Assembly: GCF_041434935.1 (NCBI RefSeq)
Contig: NZ_CP107964.1
Span: forward strand, 2,728,001-2,792,000
DNA from: Kitasatospora sp. NBC_00374
Lineage (GTDB): Bacteria > Actinomycetota > Actinomycetes > Streptomycetales > Streptomycetaceae
DNA: 64,000 nt
Direction: 5' to 3'
Translations under genes and position numbers: made by a program
In this document: positions 42,145 through 50,518 of the stretch, piece after piece
Layout: each line of letters opens with the position of its first letter
How positions within the stretch are numbered: the stretch's first letter is position 1
Notes under the pieces: model-generated
Told to the model about the DNA's origin: nothing
What the model saw: the letters and a program-made list of their open reading frames with translations, nothing else
Databases searched by the model: none

Positions 42145-42738
42145 TTGACCACCACCACCGCGGCCCACGGACGGCTGTCACCGCGCCAGGCCGAGCGCCG
42201 CCGGGGCATCCTGCGGGCCTCCACCGCGCTGGCCGCCCGGGGCGGGTACGAGGCGGTGCAGATGCGGGAGGTCGCGGAGGGCGCGCAGGTCGCGCTGGGC
42301 ACGCTGTACCGCTACTTCCCGTCCAAGGTGCACCTGCTGGTCGCGGTGATGCAGGAGCAGCTGGGGCAGCTGCACGAGCAGGTCCGCCGCCGGCCACCGG
42401 CCGGTGAGGACCCGGCCGCGCGGGTCGCCGAGGCGCTGACCACCGCCTTCCACGCGCTCCAGCGCGAGCCCCGGCTGGCCGAGGCGATGGTGCGGGCGCT
42501 GTCCTTCGCGGACCGCTCGGTGAGCCACGAGGTGGACGAGGTGTCCCGGCTGACCTCCGCGATCGTGCTGGCGGCCGCCGCGCTGCCCGGGCCGCCGACC
42601 GCCGAGCAGCAGGCGGCGCTGCGGGTGATCGGGCACACCTGGCACGCCACCCTGCTGGCCTGGCTGTCCGGCCGTGCCTCGCTCGGCGAGGTGCGCGCCG
42701 ACCTGCACACGGCCGCCCGGCTGCTGACCGCCGGCTGA
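42145..42738 (+). CDS. TetR-family regulator, KstR-like
   Basis: A 197-residue repressor. Helix-turn-helix: GGYEAVQMREVAEGAQVALG and TLYRYFPSKVHLLVAVM; then a mostly helical ligand domain (ADRSVSHEVDEVSRL; VIGHTWHATLLAW). The sequence resembles mycobacterial KstR, the cholesterol-catabolism repressor, and related streptomycete TetR proteins. The start is uncertain: TTG at 42145 agrees with homologues beginning TTTTAAHGRLSPRQ; a GTG at 42091 is also in frame. Ligand unknown; acyl-CoA or CoA-thioester is the family theme. Confidence 0.82.
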   Translation: MTTTTAAHGRLSPRQAERRRGILRASTALAARGGYEAVQMREVAEGAQVALGTLYRYFPSKVHLLVAVMQEQLGQLHEQVRRRPPAGEDPAARVAEALTTAFHALQREPRLAEAMVRALSFADRSVSHEVDEVSRLTSAIVLAAAALPGPPTAEQQAALRVIGHTWHATLLAWLSGRASLGEVRADLHTAARLLTAG

Positions 42739-42853
42739 GCCCCGGCGGCGGCCCGACCCGCGCGCGCCGTGCGCCCGGACCGCGCGGTGGTCGCCGAGGA
42801 TGGGACCCGGACCGACCGGCCGCGCGGGCGGCCACGACGAGCGGAGAACGCCC

Positions 42854-43768
42854 GTGCCACCGGCACTCGAAGGCAGGGTCGCACTGGTCGCCGGGGCGAC
42901 CCGCGGCGCGGGGCGGGGCATCGCCGTCCAGCTCGGCGCGGCCGGCGCGACCGTCTACACCACCGGCCGCAGCACCCGGGGCCGGCGCTCGGAGTACGAC
43001 CGGCCGGAGACGATCGAGGAGACCGCGGAGCTGGTCACCGCCGCCGGCGGCCGGGGCATCCCGGTGGTGGCCGACCACCTGGTCCCCGAGCAGGTCGAGG
43101 CGCTGGTCCGGCGGATCGACGCCGAGCAGGGCCGGCTCGACCTCCTGGTCAACGACATCTGGGGCGGCGAGGGGCTCTTCGCGTGGGACGTCCCGGTCTG
43201 GGAGCACGACCTGGACAAGGGGCTGCGACTGCTCCGGCTGGCGGTCGAGACCCACGCCGTCACCAACCACTTCGCGCTGCCGCTGCTGCTGCGCCGGCCC
43301 GGCGGGCTGGTGGTGGAGATGACCGACGGGACCGCCGAGTACAACGCGAGCCGCTACCGCGTCTCCTTCTTCTACGACCTCGCCAAGTCGTCGGTGCTGC
43401 GGATGGCCTTCGCGCTCGGCCGTGAACTCGGGCCGCGCGGGGCCACCGCGGTGGCGCTGACGCCCGGCTGGCTGCGCTCCGAGATCATGCTGGAGACCTT
43501 CGGCGTGACCGAGGGGAACTGGCGCGACGCTCTCGGACGCGTCCCGCACTTCGGCATCTCCGAGAGCCCGGCGTACGTCGGCCGGGCCGTCGCGGCGCTC
43601 GCCGCCGACCCCGACGTGGCGCGCTGGAACGGGACCTCGCTGTCCAGCGGCGGGCTCGCCCGGGAGTACGGGTTCACCGACCTCGACGGCAGCCGGCCGG
43701 ACGCCTGGCGCTACCTGGTGGAGGTCCAGGACCCGGGCAGGCCAGCCGACCCGGGCCCGTACCGCTGA
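42854..43768 (+). CDS. short-chain dehydrogenase/reductase
   Basis: A 304-residue SDR with the cofactor loop LVAGATRGAGRGIAVQLG, LVNDIWGG in place of the usual NNAG (an odd variant), and the catalytic Y-x3-K as FFYDLAKSS. GTG at 42854 after ggagaa. Alone, about 115 nt after the TetR gene. The reaction is unknown. Confidence 0.85.
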   Translation: MPPALEGRVALVAGATRGAGRGIAVQLGAAGATVYTTGRSTRGRRSEYDRPETIEETAELVTAAGGRGIPVVADHLVPEQVEALVRRIDAEQGRLDLLVNDIWGGEGLFAWDVPVWEHDLDKGLRLLRLAVETHAVTNHFALPLLLRRPGGLVVEMTDGTAEYNASRYRVSFFYDLAKSSVLRMAFALGRELGPRGATAVALTPGWLRSEIMLETFGVTEGNWRDALGRVPHFGISESPAYVGRAVAALAADPDVARWNGTSLSSGGLAREYGFTDLDGSRPDAWRYLVEVQDPGRPADPGPYR

Positions 43769-43916
43769 GCCGCCGTCCGCTGAGCCGCCGTCCGGTGACC
43801 CTCCGTCCGGTCGCCCGGTGAGAGCCGCCTCACCTTCCGGGCGCCACGGCCGAACCGGTCGGGGAAGCGGCTGGTCAGGCGGCTAGAGTCAGGGGCGACA
43901 ACTTCATCCGACCCGC

Positions 43917-44020
43917 CGTGCGGGGAAGCCGGTGCACCTCCGGCCCGGCCCGCGACCGCGTGCCCCCGGCCGGGACGCCGGACCGCCCGGAGCGGGGCGA
44001 GCGGCCGGCCCGGCTCCCGT
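43917..44020 (+). promoter_or_regulatory. cobalamin riboswitch
   Basis: gtgcggggaagccggtgcacctccggc followed by cggcccgcgaccgcgtg is the conserved P3-L3 core of the AdoCbl riboswitch (consensus GGGAAgccGGTG...CCGGC...CCCGC). About 75 nt before the first structural gene. Cobalamin would shut the operon off. The 3' boundary, including the B12-box half near the start codon, is approximate. Confidence 0.8.
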
Positions 44021-44094
44021 TCCGGCTCCGCCGAGGTCCACCGGCGGCCCGCCGCGGGCCGCCGCCACCGCTCTTCGAAAGGCACCACCCCACC

Positions 44095-45441
44095 ATGCTG
44101 ACCGCTGCCCGCCCGGTCGCCGCCGCCGTGGCCGGCCTGCTGCTGGCCGGCGTCACCGCGACGCCCGCCCTGGCCGACACCCCGTCCGCCTCGCCCGCCC
44201 CGGTGGCCGTGCCCGCCGGGCTGTACGGAAAGGGCGACCCGACCTACGACGGCGTCTGGCGCCAGTCGCTGGCACTGCTCGCGCTGGCCGCCGACAAGGT
44301 CGTGCCGGCCGACTCGGCGGTCGGCTGGCTGACCGGCCAGCAGTGCGCGGACGGCGGCTGGCCCTCGTACCGGGCCGACGCCGCCGCCGCGTGCGACCCG
44401 GCGACCGAGGACAGCAACGCCACCGCCGTCGCCGTGCAGGCACTGGTGCAGCTCGGCGGCCACCAGGACGCCGTCACCAAGGGCGCGCAGTGGCTGACGG
44501 CGCACCAGAACGCGGACGGGACCTGGGCCTACAACCCGGGTGCCCCGGGCGACGCCGACTCGACCGCGCTGGCCGTCAACGCCCTGGTCGCCGCGGGCAC
44601 CGACCCGACGGGCACCACCGCGTCCGGCAAGAGCGGCTACGACGGCCTGGCCGCCTTCCAGCTCGGCTGCGCGGCCCCCGCCGACCAGCGCGGCGCGTTC
44701 GCCTACCAGCCCGCGCCGGACGGCTCGCTCGCCCCCAACACGCTCGCCTCCGCCCAGGCCGCGCTGGCCGCCGCCGGCGGCCGCCTCCCGGTCGCCGCCG
44801 GTTCCGGCACCGGCCCGGCCCCGAAGCCCCCGGCCTGCCCGGACGGCTCCACCGCCGCCACCGTGCCGCACGCCGACGCGGCCGAGGCCGTCTCCGCGTA
44901 CCTGGCCGCGCAGCTGGCCGCGAACGGGCAGCACCTGGTGCAGAACACGCCCGGCGCGACCCCCGGCCCCGACTACAACGCCACCTCGTGGTCGGTGCTC
45001 GGCCTGGTCCAGGCCGGCCACCCGGAGCAGGCCGCCCCGGCCGCCCAGTGGCTGATGAACAACGGCTACGGCTGGGCCGCCGAGGGCAAGGACGGCACGG
45101 ACGCCGCCGCCACCGCGACCCTGCTGCTGATGGCCCGCGCGGCCAAGCTCGACCCGTACAGCTTCGGCGGGCACAACCTCGTCCAGCTGCTGATCGACGC
45201 CGGCCCGGCCCCGGCCTCCGTGCCGAACGCCACCAAGGCGCCCGCCGCGGACGTCGCCCCCAGCGACTCCGGCATCTCGACCGGCTGGCTGATCGGCGTC
45301 GGCCTGCTGATCGGCGTCGGCGGCGGCCTGCTGCTCAGCCTCAGCCGCCGGCGCGGCGCCCGTCCGCTGGGCCCGCACCACCCGCCGGTGCAGCGGCCGG
45401 GCGAGCAGCCGACCGAGGACAAGGGCGACGAGTCCAAGTGA
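44095..45441 (+). CDS. secreted, membrane-anchored alpha/alpha-barrel protein of the cobalamin operon
   Basis: A 448-residue surface protein. Signal peptide (residues 1-27, ending PALAD), then repeated helical hairpins with QQCADGGWPSYRAD, HQNADGTWAYNPG and the like, a prenyltransferase/squalene-cyclase-type (alpha/alpha)6 barrel. A C-terminal membrane segment (TGWLIGVGLLIGVGGGLLLS) followed by an RRRG stop signal anchors it. The operon position suggests it captures cobalamin for the ECF transporter, like the barrel domain of human intrinsic factor; this is inferred. Confidence 0.85.
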   Translation: MLTAARPVAAAVAGLLLAGVTATPALADTPSASPAPVAVPAGLYGKGDPTYDGVWRQSLALLALAADKVVPADSAVGWLTGQQCADGGWPSYRADAAAACDPATEDSNATAVAVQALVQLGGHQDAVTKGAQWLTAHQNADGTWAYNPGAPGDADSTALAVNALVAAGTDPTGTTASGKSGYDGLAAFQLGCAAPADQRGAFAYQPAPDGSLAPNTLASAQAALAAAGGRLPVAAGSGTGPAPKPPACPDGSTAATVPHADAAEAVSAYLAAQLAANGQHLVQNTPGATPGPDYNATSWSVLGLVQAGHPEQAAPAAQWLMNNGYGWAAEGKDGTDAAATATLLLMARAAKLDPYSFGGHNLVQLLIDAGPAPASVPNATKAPAADVAPSDSGISTGWLIGVGLLIGVGGGLLLSLSRRRGARPLGPHHPPVQRPGEQPTEDKGDESK

Positions 45442-46097
45442 CCCCCGCCCCGCGCGGGACGGCGGCGGTGCGCGCCGCCGCCGTCCTGGCGCTGCTGACC
45501 GCGGCCCTGCTCGGCGTGCTCGCCTCCCCCGCCCAGGCCGCCGGCTACCGCTACTGGTCGTTCTGGACGTGGTCCGCGGGCGCCTGGGCGTACCAGCAGC
45601 AGGGCCCCACCACCTACCTGCCGCCGGACGGCTCCGTCGACGGCTGGCGGTTCGCCGACAGCCCGGACGGCGGCCGCGACGCCGCCCGTCCCGGTGCGGC
45701 GGGCGACTTCGGTGCGATCTGCGCGGCCACCGCCGCCCAGGCCGGCCGCAAGCGGGTCGGCGTGGTGCTGGACTTCGGCACCGCCGCCGACGCCCCGCCC
45801 GGCGCGCTCGCCAGCGGGGAGAACCCCCCGGCCCCGCGCACCGCCTGCGCCTCGGTTCCGCCCGGCGCCAGCTCCGCCGAGGTGCTGGCCGCCGTCGCGC
45901 CGCCGCTGCGCTACGACTCCTCCGGCATGCTCTGCGCCATCGCGGGCTACCCGCGGGCCGGCTGCGGCGAGCCGGTGACCGGACCGTCCCGGCCCGCCGG
46001 CGACAGCGGCCCGTCCGTCGGCCTGATCGCCGGCGCGGCGCTGGTCCTGCTGCTCGGCGCGGGCGCCGTGTGGCAGGCCCGCCGCCGGCGCCACTGA
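45438..46097 (+). CDS. SCO2322-family membrane-anchored protein
   Basis: A 219-residue protein with a signal peptide (residues 1-34), a compact beta-type domain starting YRYWSFWTWSAGAWAYQQQG with the word DGSVDGWRFAD, and a C-terminal membrane segment (GLIAGAALVLLLGAGAVW). Cys pairs may form disulphides. The W-Y-rich start resembles DUF4430-type beta domains found beside cobalamin-binding barrels. GTG overlaps the preceding stop by 4 nt. Confidence 0.8.
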   Translation: MTPAPRGTAAVRAAAVLALLTAALLGVLASPAQAAGYRYWSFWTWSAGAWAYQQQGPTTYLPPDGSVDGWRFADSPDGGRDAARPGAAGDFGAICAATAAQAGRKRVGVVLDFGTAADAPPGALASGENPPAPRTACASVPPGASSAEVLAAVAPPLRYDSSGMLCAIAGYPRAGCGEPVTGPSRPAGDSGPSVGLIAGAALVLLLGAGAVWQARRRRH

Positions 46098-46118
46098 CCC
46101 GTTCAGGACCTCATCCTC

Positions 46119-47228
46119 GTGCCCCGTACCGCGAAATCAGGAACACGTTCCACCATCGGCCCACGGCTGCTGCACCCCGGCGCCTGGTGGCTCTGGGCGC
46201 TCGGCCTGGCCGCCGCCGCCTCCCGCACCACCAACCCGCTGCTGCTCCTGCTGATCATCGGCGTCGCCGGGTACGTGGTGGCGGCCCGGCGCAGCGACGC
46301 GCCCTGGTCCCGCTCGTACGGGGCCTTCCTCAAGCTGGGCCTGCTGGTGCTCGCCGTCCGGATGGTCTTCGCGGTGCTGCTCGGCTCGCCCGTCCCCGGC
46401 AGTCACGTGCTCTTCACGCTGCCCCAACTGCCGCTGCCAGACTGGGCGCGAGGGGTGCGGATCGGCGGCCCGGTCACCCTGGAGGGCCTGCTCTTCGCCT
46501 TCTACGACGGGCTGAAACTGGCCACCCTGCTGATCTGCGTCGGCGCGGCCAACGCCCTCGCCTCGCCGTCCCGCCTGCTGCGCAGCCTGCCCGGCGCACT
46601 GTACGAGGCGGGGGTGGCCGTGGTGGTGGCGATGACCTTCGCCCCGAACCTGGTCGCCGACGTGCAGCGGCTGCGTTCGGCCCGCCGGCTGCGCGGCCGC
46701 ACCGACCGGGGGGTGCGGGCCGTGCTGAGCGTCGGACTGCCGGTGCTGGAGGGCGCGTTGGAACGCTCCGTCAGCCTGGCCGCCGCGATGGACACCCGGG
46801 GCTTCGGCCGCACCGCCGACGTCCCGCGCCGGGTGTCCCGGGCCACCGCGGCGCTCACCCTGCTCGGCCTGCTCGGGGTCTGCTCCGCCTGCTACGGCCT
46901 GCTCGCCCCCGGTGGCGCGGCCTGGGCGTTCCCGGTGCTGCTGCTCGGGCTGGCGCTGACCGGCGCGGGCCTGCTGCTGGGCAGCCGCCGGGCGGTACGC
47001 ACCCGCTACCGGCCGGATCCGTGGGCGGTGCCCGAGTGGCTGGTCACCTGCTCCGGGGTGGCCGTCGCCGCGCTGACCGTCTGGTTCTCCGGCCGCTACC
47101 CGGAGGCCTTCATGCCGTCCGTGGTGCCGCCCGTCGTCCCGACCCTGCCCGTGCTGCCGGCCGCCGCGCTGCTGATCGGCCTGCTGCCCGCCCTCGTCGC
47201 CCCCGAACCGCCCCGGAGCACCCAGTGA
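46119..47228 (+). CDS. ECF transporter T component, CbiQ-like
   Basis: A 369-residue membrane coupling protein with six or seven hydrophobic segments and the T-component motif AAAMDTRGFGR near residue 230, plus ARRLRGRTDRG, the Ala-Arg-Gly-type coupling helix. It links the substrate-binding S component to the ATPases. GTG start at 46119. Overlaps the ATPase gene by 4 nt. Confidence 0.9.
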   Translation: MPRTAKSGTRSTIGPRLLHPGAWWLWALGLAAAASRTTNPLLLLLIIGVAGYVVAARRSDAPWSRSYGAFLKLGLLVLAVRMVFAVLLGSPVPGSHVLFTLPQLPLPDWARGVRIGGPVTLEGLLFAFYDGLKLATLLICVGAANALASPSRLLRSLPGALYEAGVAVVVAMTFAPNLVADVQRLRSARRLRGRTDRGVRAVLSVGLPVLEGALERSVSLAAAMDTRGFGRTADVPRRVSRATAALTLLGLLGVCSACYGLLAPGGAAWAFPVLLLGLALTGAGLLLGSRRAVRTRYRPDPWAVPEWLVTCSGVAVAALTVWFSGRYPEAFMPSVVPPVVPTLPVLPAAALLIGLLPALVAPEPPRSTQ

Positions 47229-48841
47229 TCACCTTCGACCAGGTCGGCGTCCGGTACGCCGAGGCCACCGAACCCGCCCTGAGCGGGGTGGACCTGACCG
47301 TCCCCGAAGGCGAACTCTGCCTGCTGGTCGGCCCGTCCGGCTCCGGCAAGTCCACCCTGCTGGGCGCCGTCAGCGGCCTCGTCCCGCACTTCACCGGCGG
47401 CGAGCTGACCGGCCGGGTCACCGTGGACGGCCGGGACACCCGCGAACACCGGCCGCGCGAACTCGCCGACCTGGTCGGCACGGTGGGACAGGACCCGCTC
47501 GCCCACTTCGTCACCGACACGGTCGAGGACGAACTCGCCTACGGCATGGAGTCGCTCGGTCTGGCCCCCGAGGTGATGCGGCGCCGGGTCGAGGAGACCC
47601 TCGACCTGCTCGGGCTGGCCGAACTGCGCGGGCGCGCCCTGCGCTCGCTCTCCGGCGGCCAGCAGCAGCGGGTGGCGATCGGTTCGGTGCTCACCGTCCA
47701 CCCCAAGGTGCTGGTGCTGGACGAGCCCACCTCCGCCCTCGACCCCGGCGCGGCCGAGGAGGTGCTCGCCGTCCTCCAGCGGCTGGTGCACGACCTCGGC
47801 ACCACCGTGCTGATGGCCGAGCACCGGCTGGAACGGGTGGTCCAGTACGCCGACCGGGTCCTGCTGCTGCCCGGCCGGGGCCGGGCCCCGGTGCTCGGTG
47901 AACCGGCCGAGGTGATGGCGCACTCCCCCGTCCACCCGCCGGTGGTGGCACTCGGCCGGGCGGCCGGCTGGTCGCCCCTGCCGCTGTCCGTCCGCGACGC
48001 CCGCCGCAAGGCCGGGCCGCTGCGGGACCGCCTGGCCGGACACACCCCGGCCCCCGCCGCCCCGGCCGACGGCGCACCGGTCGCCGAGGTGGCCCGCCTC
48101 GCGGTACGGCGAGGGCCGGTGGCGGCGCTGCGCGGCGTCGACCTGGCACTGCGCCCCGGCGAGATCACCGCCCTGATGGGACGCAACGGCGCCGGCAAGT
48201 CCACGCTGCTGGGCGCCCTGGTCGGCCTGCACCGGCCCGCCTCCGGCACCGTCCGGGTCGGCGGCCTGGAACCGCACCGGACCAGCCCGAAGGAGCTGAT
48301 CCGGCGGGTCGGCCTGGTCCCGCAGGACCCGCGCGACCTGCTGTTCGGCGAGAGCGTCGACGCCGAGTGCGCCGCCGCCGACCGGGACGCCGGCGCCGGG
48401 GCGGGCAGCTGCCGCGCACTGATCGCCCGGCTGCTCCCCGGCATCGACGAGGGCCTGCACCCGCGCGACCTCTCCGAGGGCCAGCGGCTGACCCTGGCGC
48501 TGGCCGTGGTGCTCACCGCAGGACCGCCGGTGATCCTGCTGGACGAGCCCACCCGCGGCCTGGACTACGCCGCCAAGGGCCGGCTGGTCGAGGTGCTGCG
48601 CGAACTCGCCGCGGCCGGGCACGCGGTGCTGCTCGCCACCCACGACGTCGAGCTGGCAGCCGAGTTGGCGCACCGCACGGTGGTGCTGGCGGAGGGCGAG
48701 ATCGTCGCGGACGGGCCGACCGCCGAGGTCGTGATCTCCTCGCCGGCCTTCGCGCCGCAGGTGTCCAAGATCCTGGCGCTGCCGGGGTTGCTGACGACCG
48801 GCCAGGTCGTCGCGGCCCTGGCGGAGGAGGAGCAGGCATGA
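47225..48841 (+). CDS. ECF transporter ATPase, two fused ABC domains
   Basis: A 538-residue fusion of both ECF A subunits. Domain one (1-235): Walker A GPSGSGKST, signature LSGGQQQRV, Walker B VLVLDEPTSALDP. Domain two (300-520): Walker A GRNGAGKST, signature LSEGQRLTL (degenerate), Walker B VILLDEPTRGLDY. The second signature, with S-E-G-Q, is slightly altered. Translationally coupled to the T component by a 4-nt overlap. Confidence 0.94.
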   Translation: MITFDQVGVRYAEATEPALSGVDLTVPEGELCLLVGPSGSGKSTLLGAVSGLVPHFTGGELTGRVTVDGRDTREHRPRELADLVGTVGQDPLAHFVTDTVEDELAYGMESLGLAPEVMRRRVEETLDLLGLAELRGRALRSLSGGQQQRVAIGSVLTVHPKVLVLDEPTSALDPGAAEEVLAVLQRLVHDLGTTVLMAEHRLERVVQYADRVLLLPGRGRAPVLGEPAEVMAHSPVHPPVVALGRAAGWSPLPLSVRDARRKAGPLRDRLAGHTPAPAAPADGAPVAEVARLAVRRGPVAALRGVDLALRPGEITALMGRNGAGKSTLLGALVGLHRPASGTVRVGGLEPHRTSPKELIRRVGLVPQDPRDLLFGESVDAECAAADRDAGAGAGSCRALIARLLPGIDEGLHPRDLSEGQRLTLALAVVLTAGPPVILLDEPTRGLDYAAKGRLVEVLRELAAAGHAVLLATHDVELAAELAHRTVVLAEGEIVADGPTAEVVISSPAFAPQVSKILALPGLLTTGQVVAALAEEEQA

Positions 48842-49752
48842 GCGGCCCCGATCCCACCCGACCCGACCCGACCCCACCCGGCACCGCCGCGCCGGTGCCC
48901 GGCCGCCCGGCACCGACCCCGCCCGAGCTCGGCCGCCCCGTGCCGCTCGGCCGACGGTCGCTGACCGCCCTCGGCCTGGTCTCGGCCATCGGCGTGGTCG
49001 GCTTCGGCTGGCCGCTGCTCGCGGCCACCGACTCCGCGCTGGTCGGCCACTCCACCGACGCCCCCTGGCTGTTCGCCCTGCTCATGCCGCTGCTGCTGGG
49101 CGTCGTGGTGGCGCAGATCTCCGAGGGGCGCGAGGCCGGCGGCGGCCCAGGACTGGAGGCGAAGGCGGTGGCCCTGCTCGGGGTCCTGGCCGCCGCGGGG
49201 GCGGCGCTGCGCCCGCTCGGCGCCGGCACGGCCGGCCTGGAGCCGATGTTCTTCCTGATGGTGCTGGGCGGGCGGGCGCTCGGCCCGGGCTTCGGCTTCG
49301 TGCTCGGCGCCGTCACGCTGTTCGCCTCGGCGCTGCTCACCGGCGGGGTCGGGCCGTGGCTGCCGTTCCAGATGCTCGCGATGGGCTGGGTCAGCCTCGG
49401 CGCGGGCCTGCTGCCCGGCCCGGCCACCCTGCGCGGACGGGCCGAGCTGACCATGCTGGCCTGCTACGGGGCGATCTCGGCGGTGGCCTACGGGACCGTC
49501 ATGAATCTCCAGGGCTGGCCCTACATCAGCGGTCTGAGCAGCTCCGTCTCCTTCGTCCCGGGCGACCCGGTGAGCGAGAACCTGGTCCGCTTCGCCGTGT
49601 ACTGCCTGACCACCTCGCTCGGCTGGGACCTGCCGCGCGCCGCGCTGACCGCCGTGCTCTGCCTCACCGTCGGCGGCCCGGTGCTGCGGGCCCTGCGCCG
49701 GGCGACCCGCCGGGCCGCGTTCGCCGCACCGGTCACCTTCCGCGACCGCTGA
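48838..49752 (+). CDS. ECF transporter S component (cobalamin-specific by context)
   Basis: A 304-residue membrane protein with six hydrophobic segments after a 40-residue Pro-rich arm; helix one contains LGLVSAIGVVGFGWPLLA and the loop GGRALGPGFGFVLGAVTLF is the S-component (ThiT/CbrT-like) motif. It should bind the vitamin and dock with the T component. The preceding gene overlaps by 4 nt. The specificity for cobalamin comes from the riboswitch, not from the sequence. Confidence 0.85.
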   Translation: MSGPDPTRPDPTPPGTAAPVPGRPAPTPPELGRPVPLGRRSLTALGLVSAIGVVGFGWPLLAATDSALVGHSTDAPWLFALLMPLLLGVVVAQISEGREAGGGPGLEAKAVALLGVLAAAGAALRPLGAGTAGLEPMFFLMVLGGRALGPGFGFVLGAVTLFASALLTGGVGPWLPFQMLAMGWVSLGAGLLPGPATLRGRAELTMLACYGAISAVAYGTVMNLQGWPYISGLSSSVSFVPGDPVSENLVRFAVYCLTTSLGWDLPRAALTAVLCLTVGGPVLRALRRATRRAAFAAPVTFRDR

Positions 49753-49755
49753 CGG

Positions 49756-49789
49756 CCGTCCGTCCCCGGCACCGGCCGGGGACGGACGG
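49756..49789 (+). terminator. terminator after the cobalamin ECF operon
   Basis: Perfect 15-bp stem ccgtccgtccccggc / gccggggacggacgg with a 4-nt loop, 3 nt after the stop. Confidence 0.85.
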
Positions 49790-49806
49790 CGGCCGACCTG
49801 CGGGCC

Positions 49807-50139
49807 TCAGGCCTTGGGACCGGCCGACTGGACCACCTCGAAGGACCACAGCGTCGAGTCGGACGCGGCCGGCCGCTTGGGCGCCTCGCCCTCCGCCGCC
49901 GGCGGGCCCTGGCGGTGGGCGGCCTGCATCGGCCCCTCCATCCAGGCCTTGAAGTGCTCCTCGCTCGCCCACCGGGTGTACACCAGGTACTGCTCGGTGC
50001 CCTCGACCGGGCGCAGCAGCTCGAACCACTCGAACCCGTCCGAGTTCTCCACCGCCCCGGCCCGCGCGGCGAAGCGCTTCTCCAGCGTCTCGCGCATCTC
50101 CGCGGGGACGGTCAGCACATTGATCTTCACGATGCTCAT
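49807..50139 (-). CDS. MhuD/IsdG-like haem-degrading monooxygenase
   Basis: A 110-residue ferredoxin-like dimer protein closely similar to M. tuberculosis MhuD, which opens haem to mycobilin and releases iron. The three key residues fall at MhuD numbering: Asn7 (VKINVL), Trp66 (FKAWMEG) and His75 (QAAHRQ). Also ENSDGFEWFELLRPV. The gene is often labelled antibiotic biosynthesis monooxygenase. ATG at 50139. Convergent with the ECF operon. Confidence 0.88.
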   Translation of the reverse strand: MSIVKINVLTVPAEMRETLEKRFAARAGAVENSDGFEWFELLRPVEGTEQYLVYTRWASEEHFKAWMEGPMQAAHRQGPPAAEGEAPKRPAASDSTLWSFEVVQSAGPKA

Positions 50140-50251
50140 GCCCCCATCCTGCCGCACGGCACCCGGTGCGCGGACAAAACCGGATGCCCCGGGCCGCCGG
50201 GCGTGGCAGCCTCGACCGGACGTCCGGCCCGAGAGACCAGGAGACAGTGCC

Positions 50252-50518
50252 GTGCCCCAGACCCGTACCCCCGAGGTGAGTGCCCTCTTCTCCCGGGGGC
50301 GGCTGACGGCGATCCCGCGCCGGGCCGCCCGCCGCGAACAGCTGCTCGTCCACCTCGCCGAGACCCTGTTCGCGCCGGGCCGCGACTACACCGAGCCGGA
50401 GGTCAACGAGGCGCTGCGGACGGTGCACGAGGACAGCTCGGCGCTGCGCCGGTACCTGGTGGAGGGCGGGATGCTGGCCAGGGAGCGCGACGGCAGCGCC
50501 TACCGCCGGGTCAGCTGA
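50252..50518 (+). CDS. DUF2087 domain protein, 88 aa
   Basis: A small soluble protein with RGRLTAIPRRAARREQLLVH, then PGRDYTEPEVNEALRTVHED and ALRRYLVEGGMLARERDGSAY, the full DUF2087 pattern, which resembles a winged helix and often sits in MarR-type or stand-alone regulators. GTG with aggaga ribosome site 8 nt upstream. Overlaps the convergent M1 peptidase end by 8 nt. Confidence 0.85.
   Translation: MPQTRTPEVSALFSRGRLTAIPRRAARREQLLVHLAETLFAPGRDYTEPEVNEALRTVHEDSSALRRYLVEGGMLARERDGSAYRRVS

Noticed and set aside
43830..43916. Inverted sequences upstream of the cobalamin element as a second riboswitch
   Set aside because: No conserved riboswitch boxes; probably promoter or SDR-gene terminator sequence.
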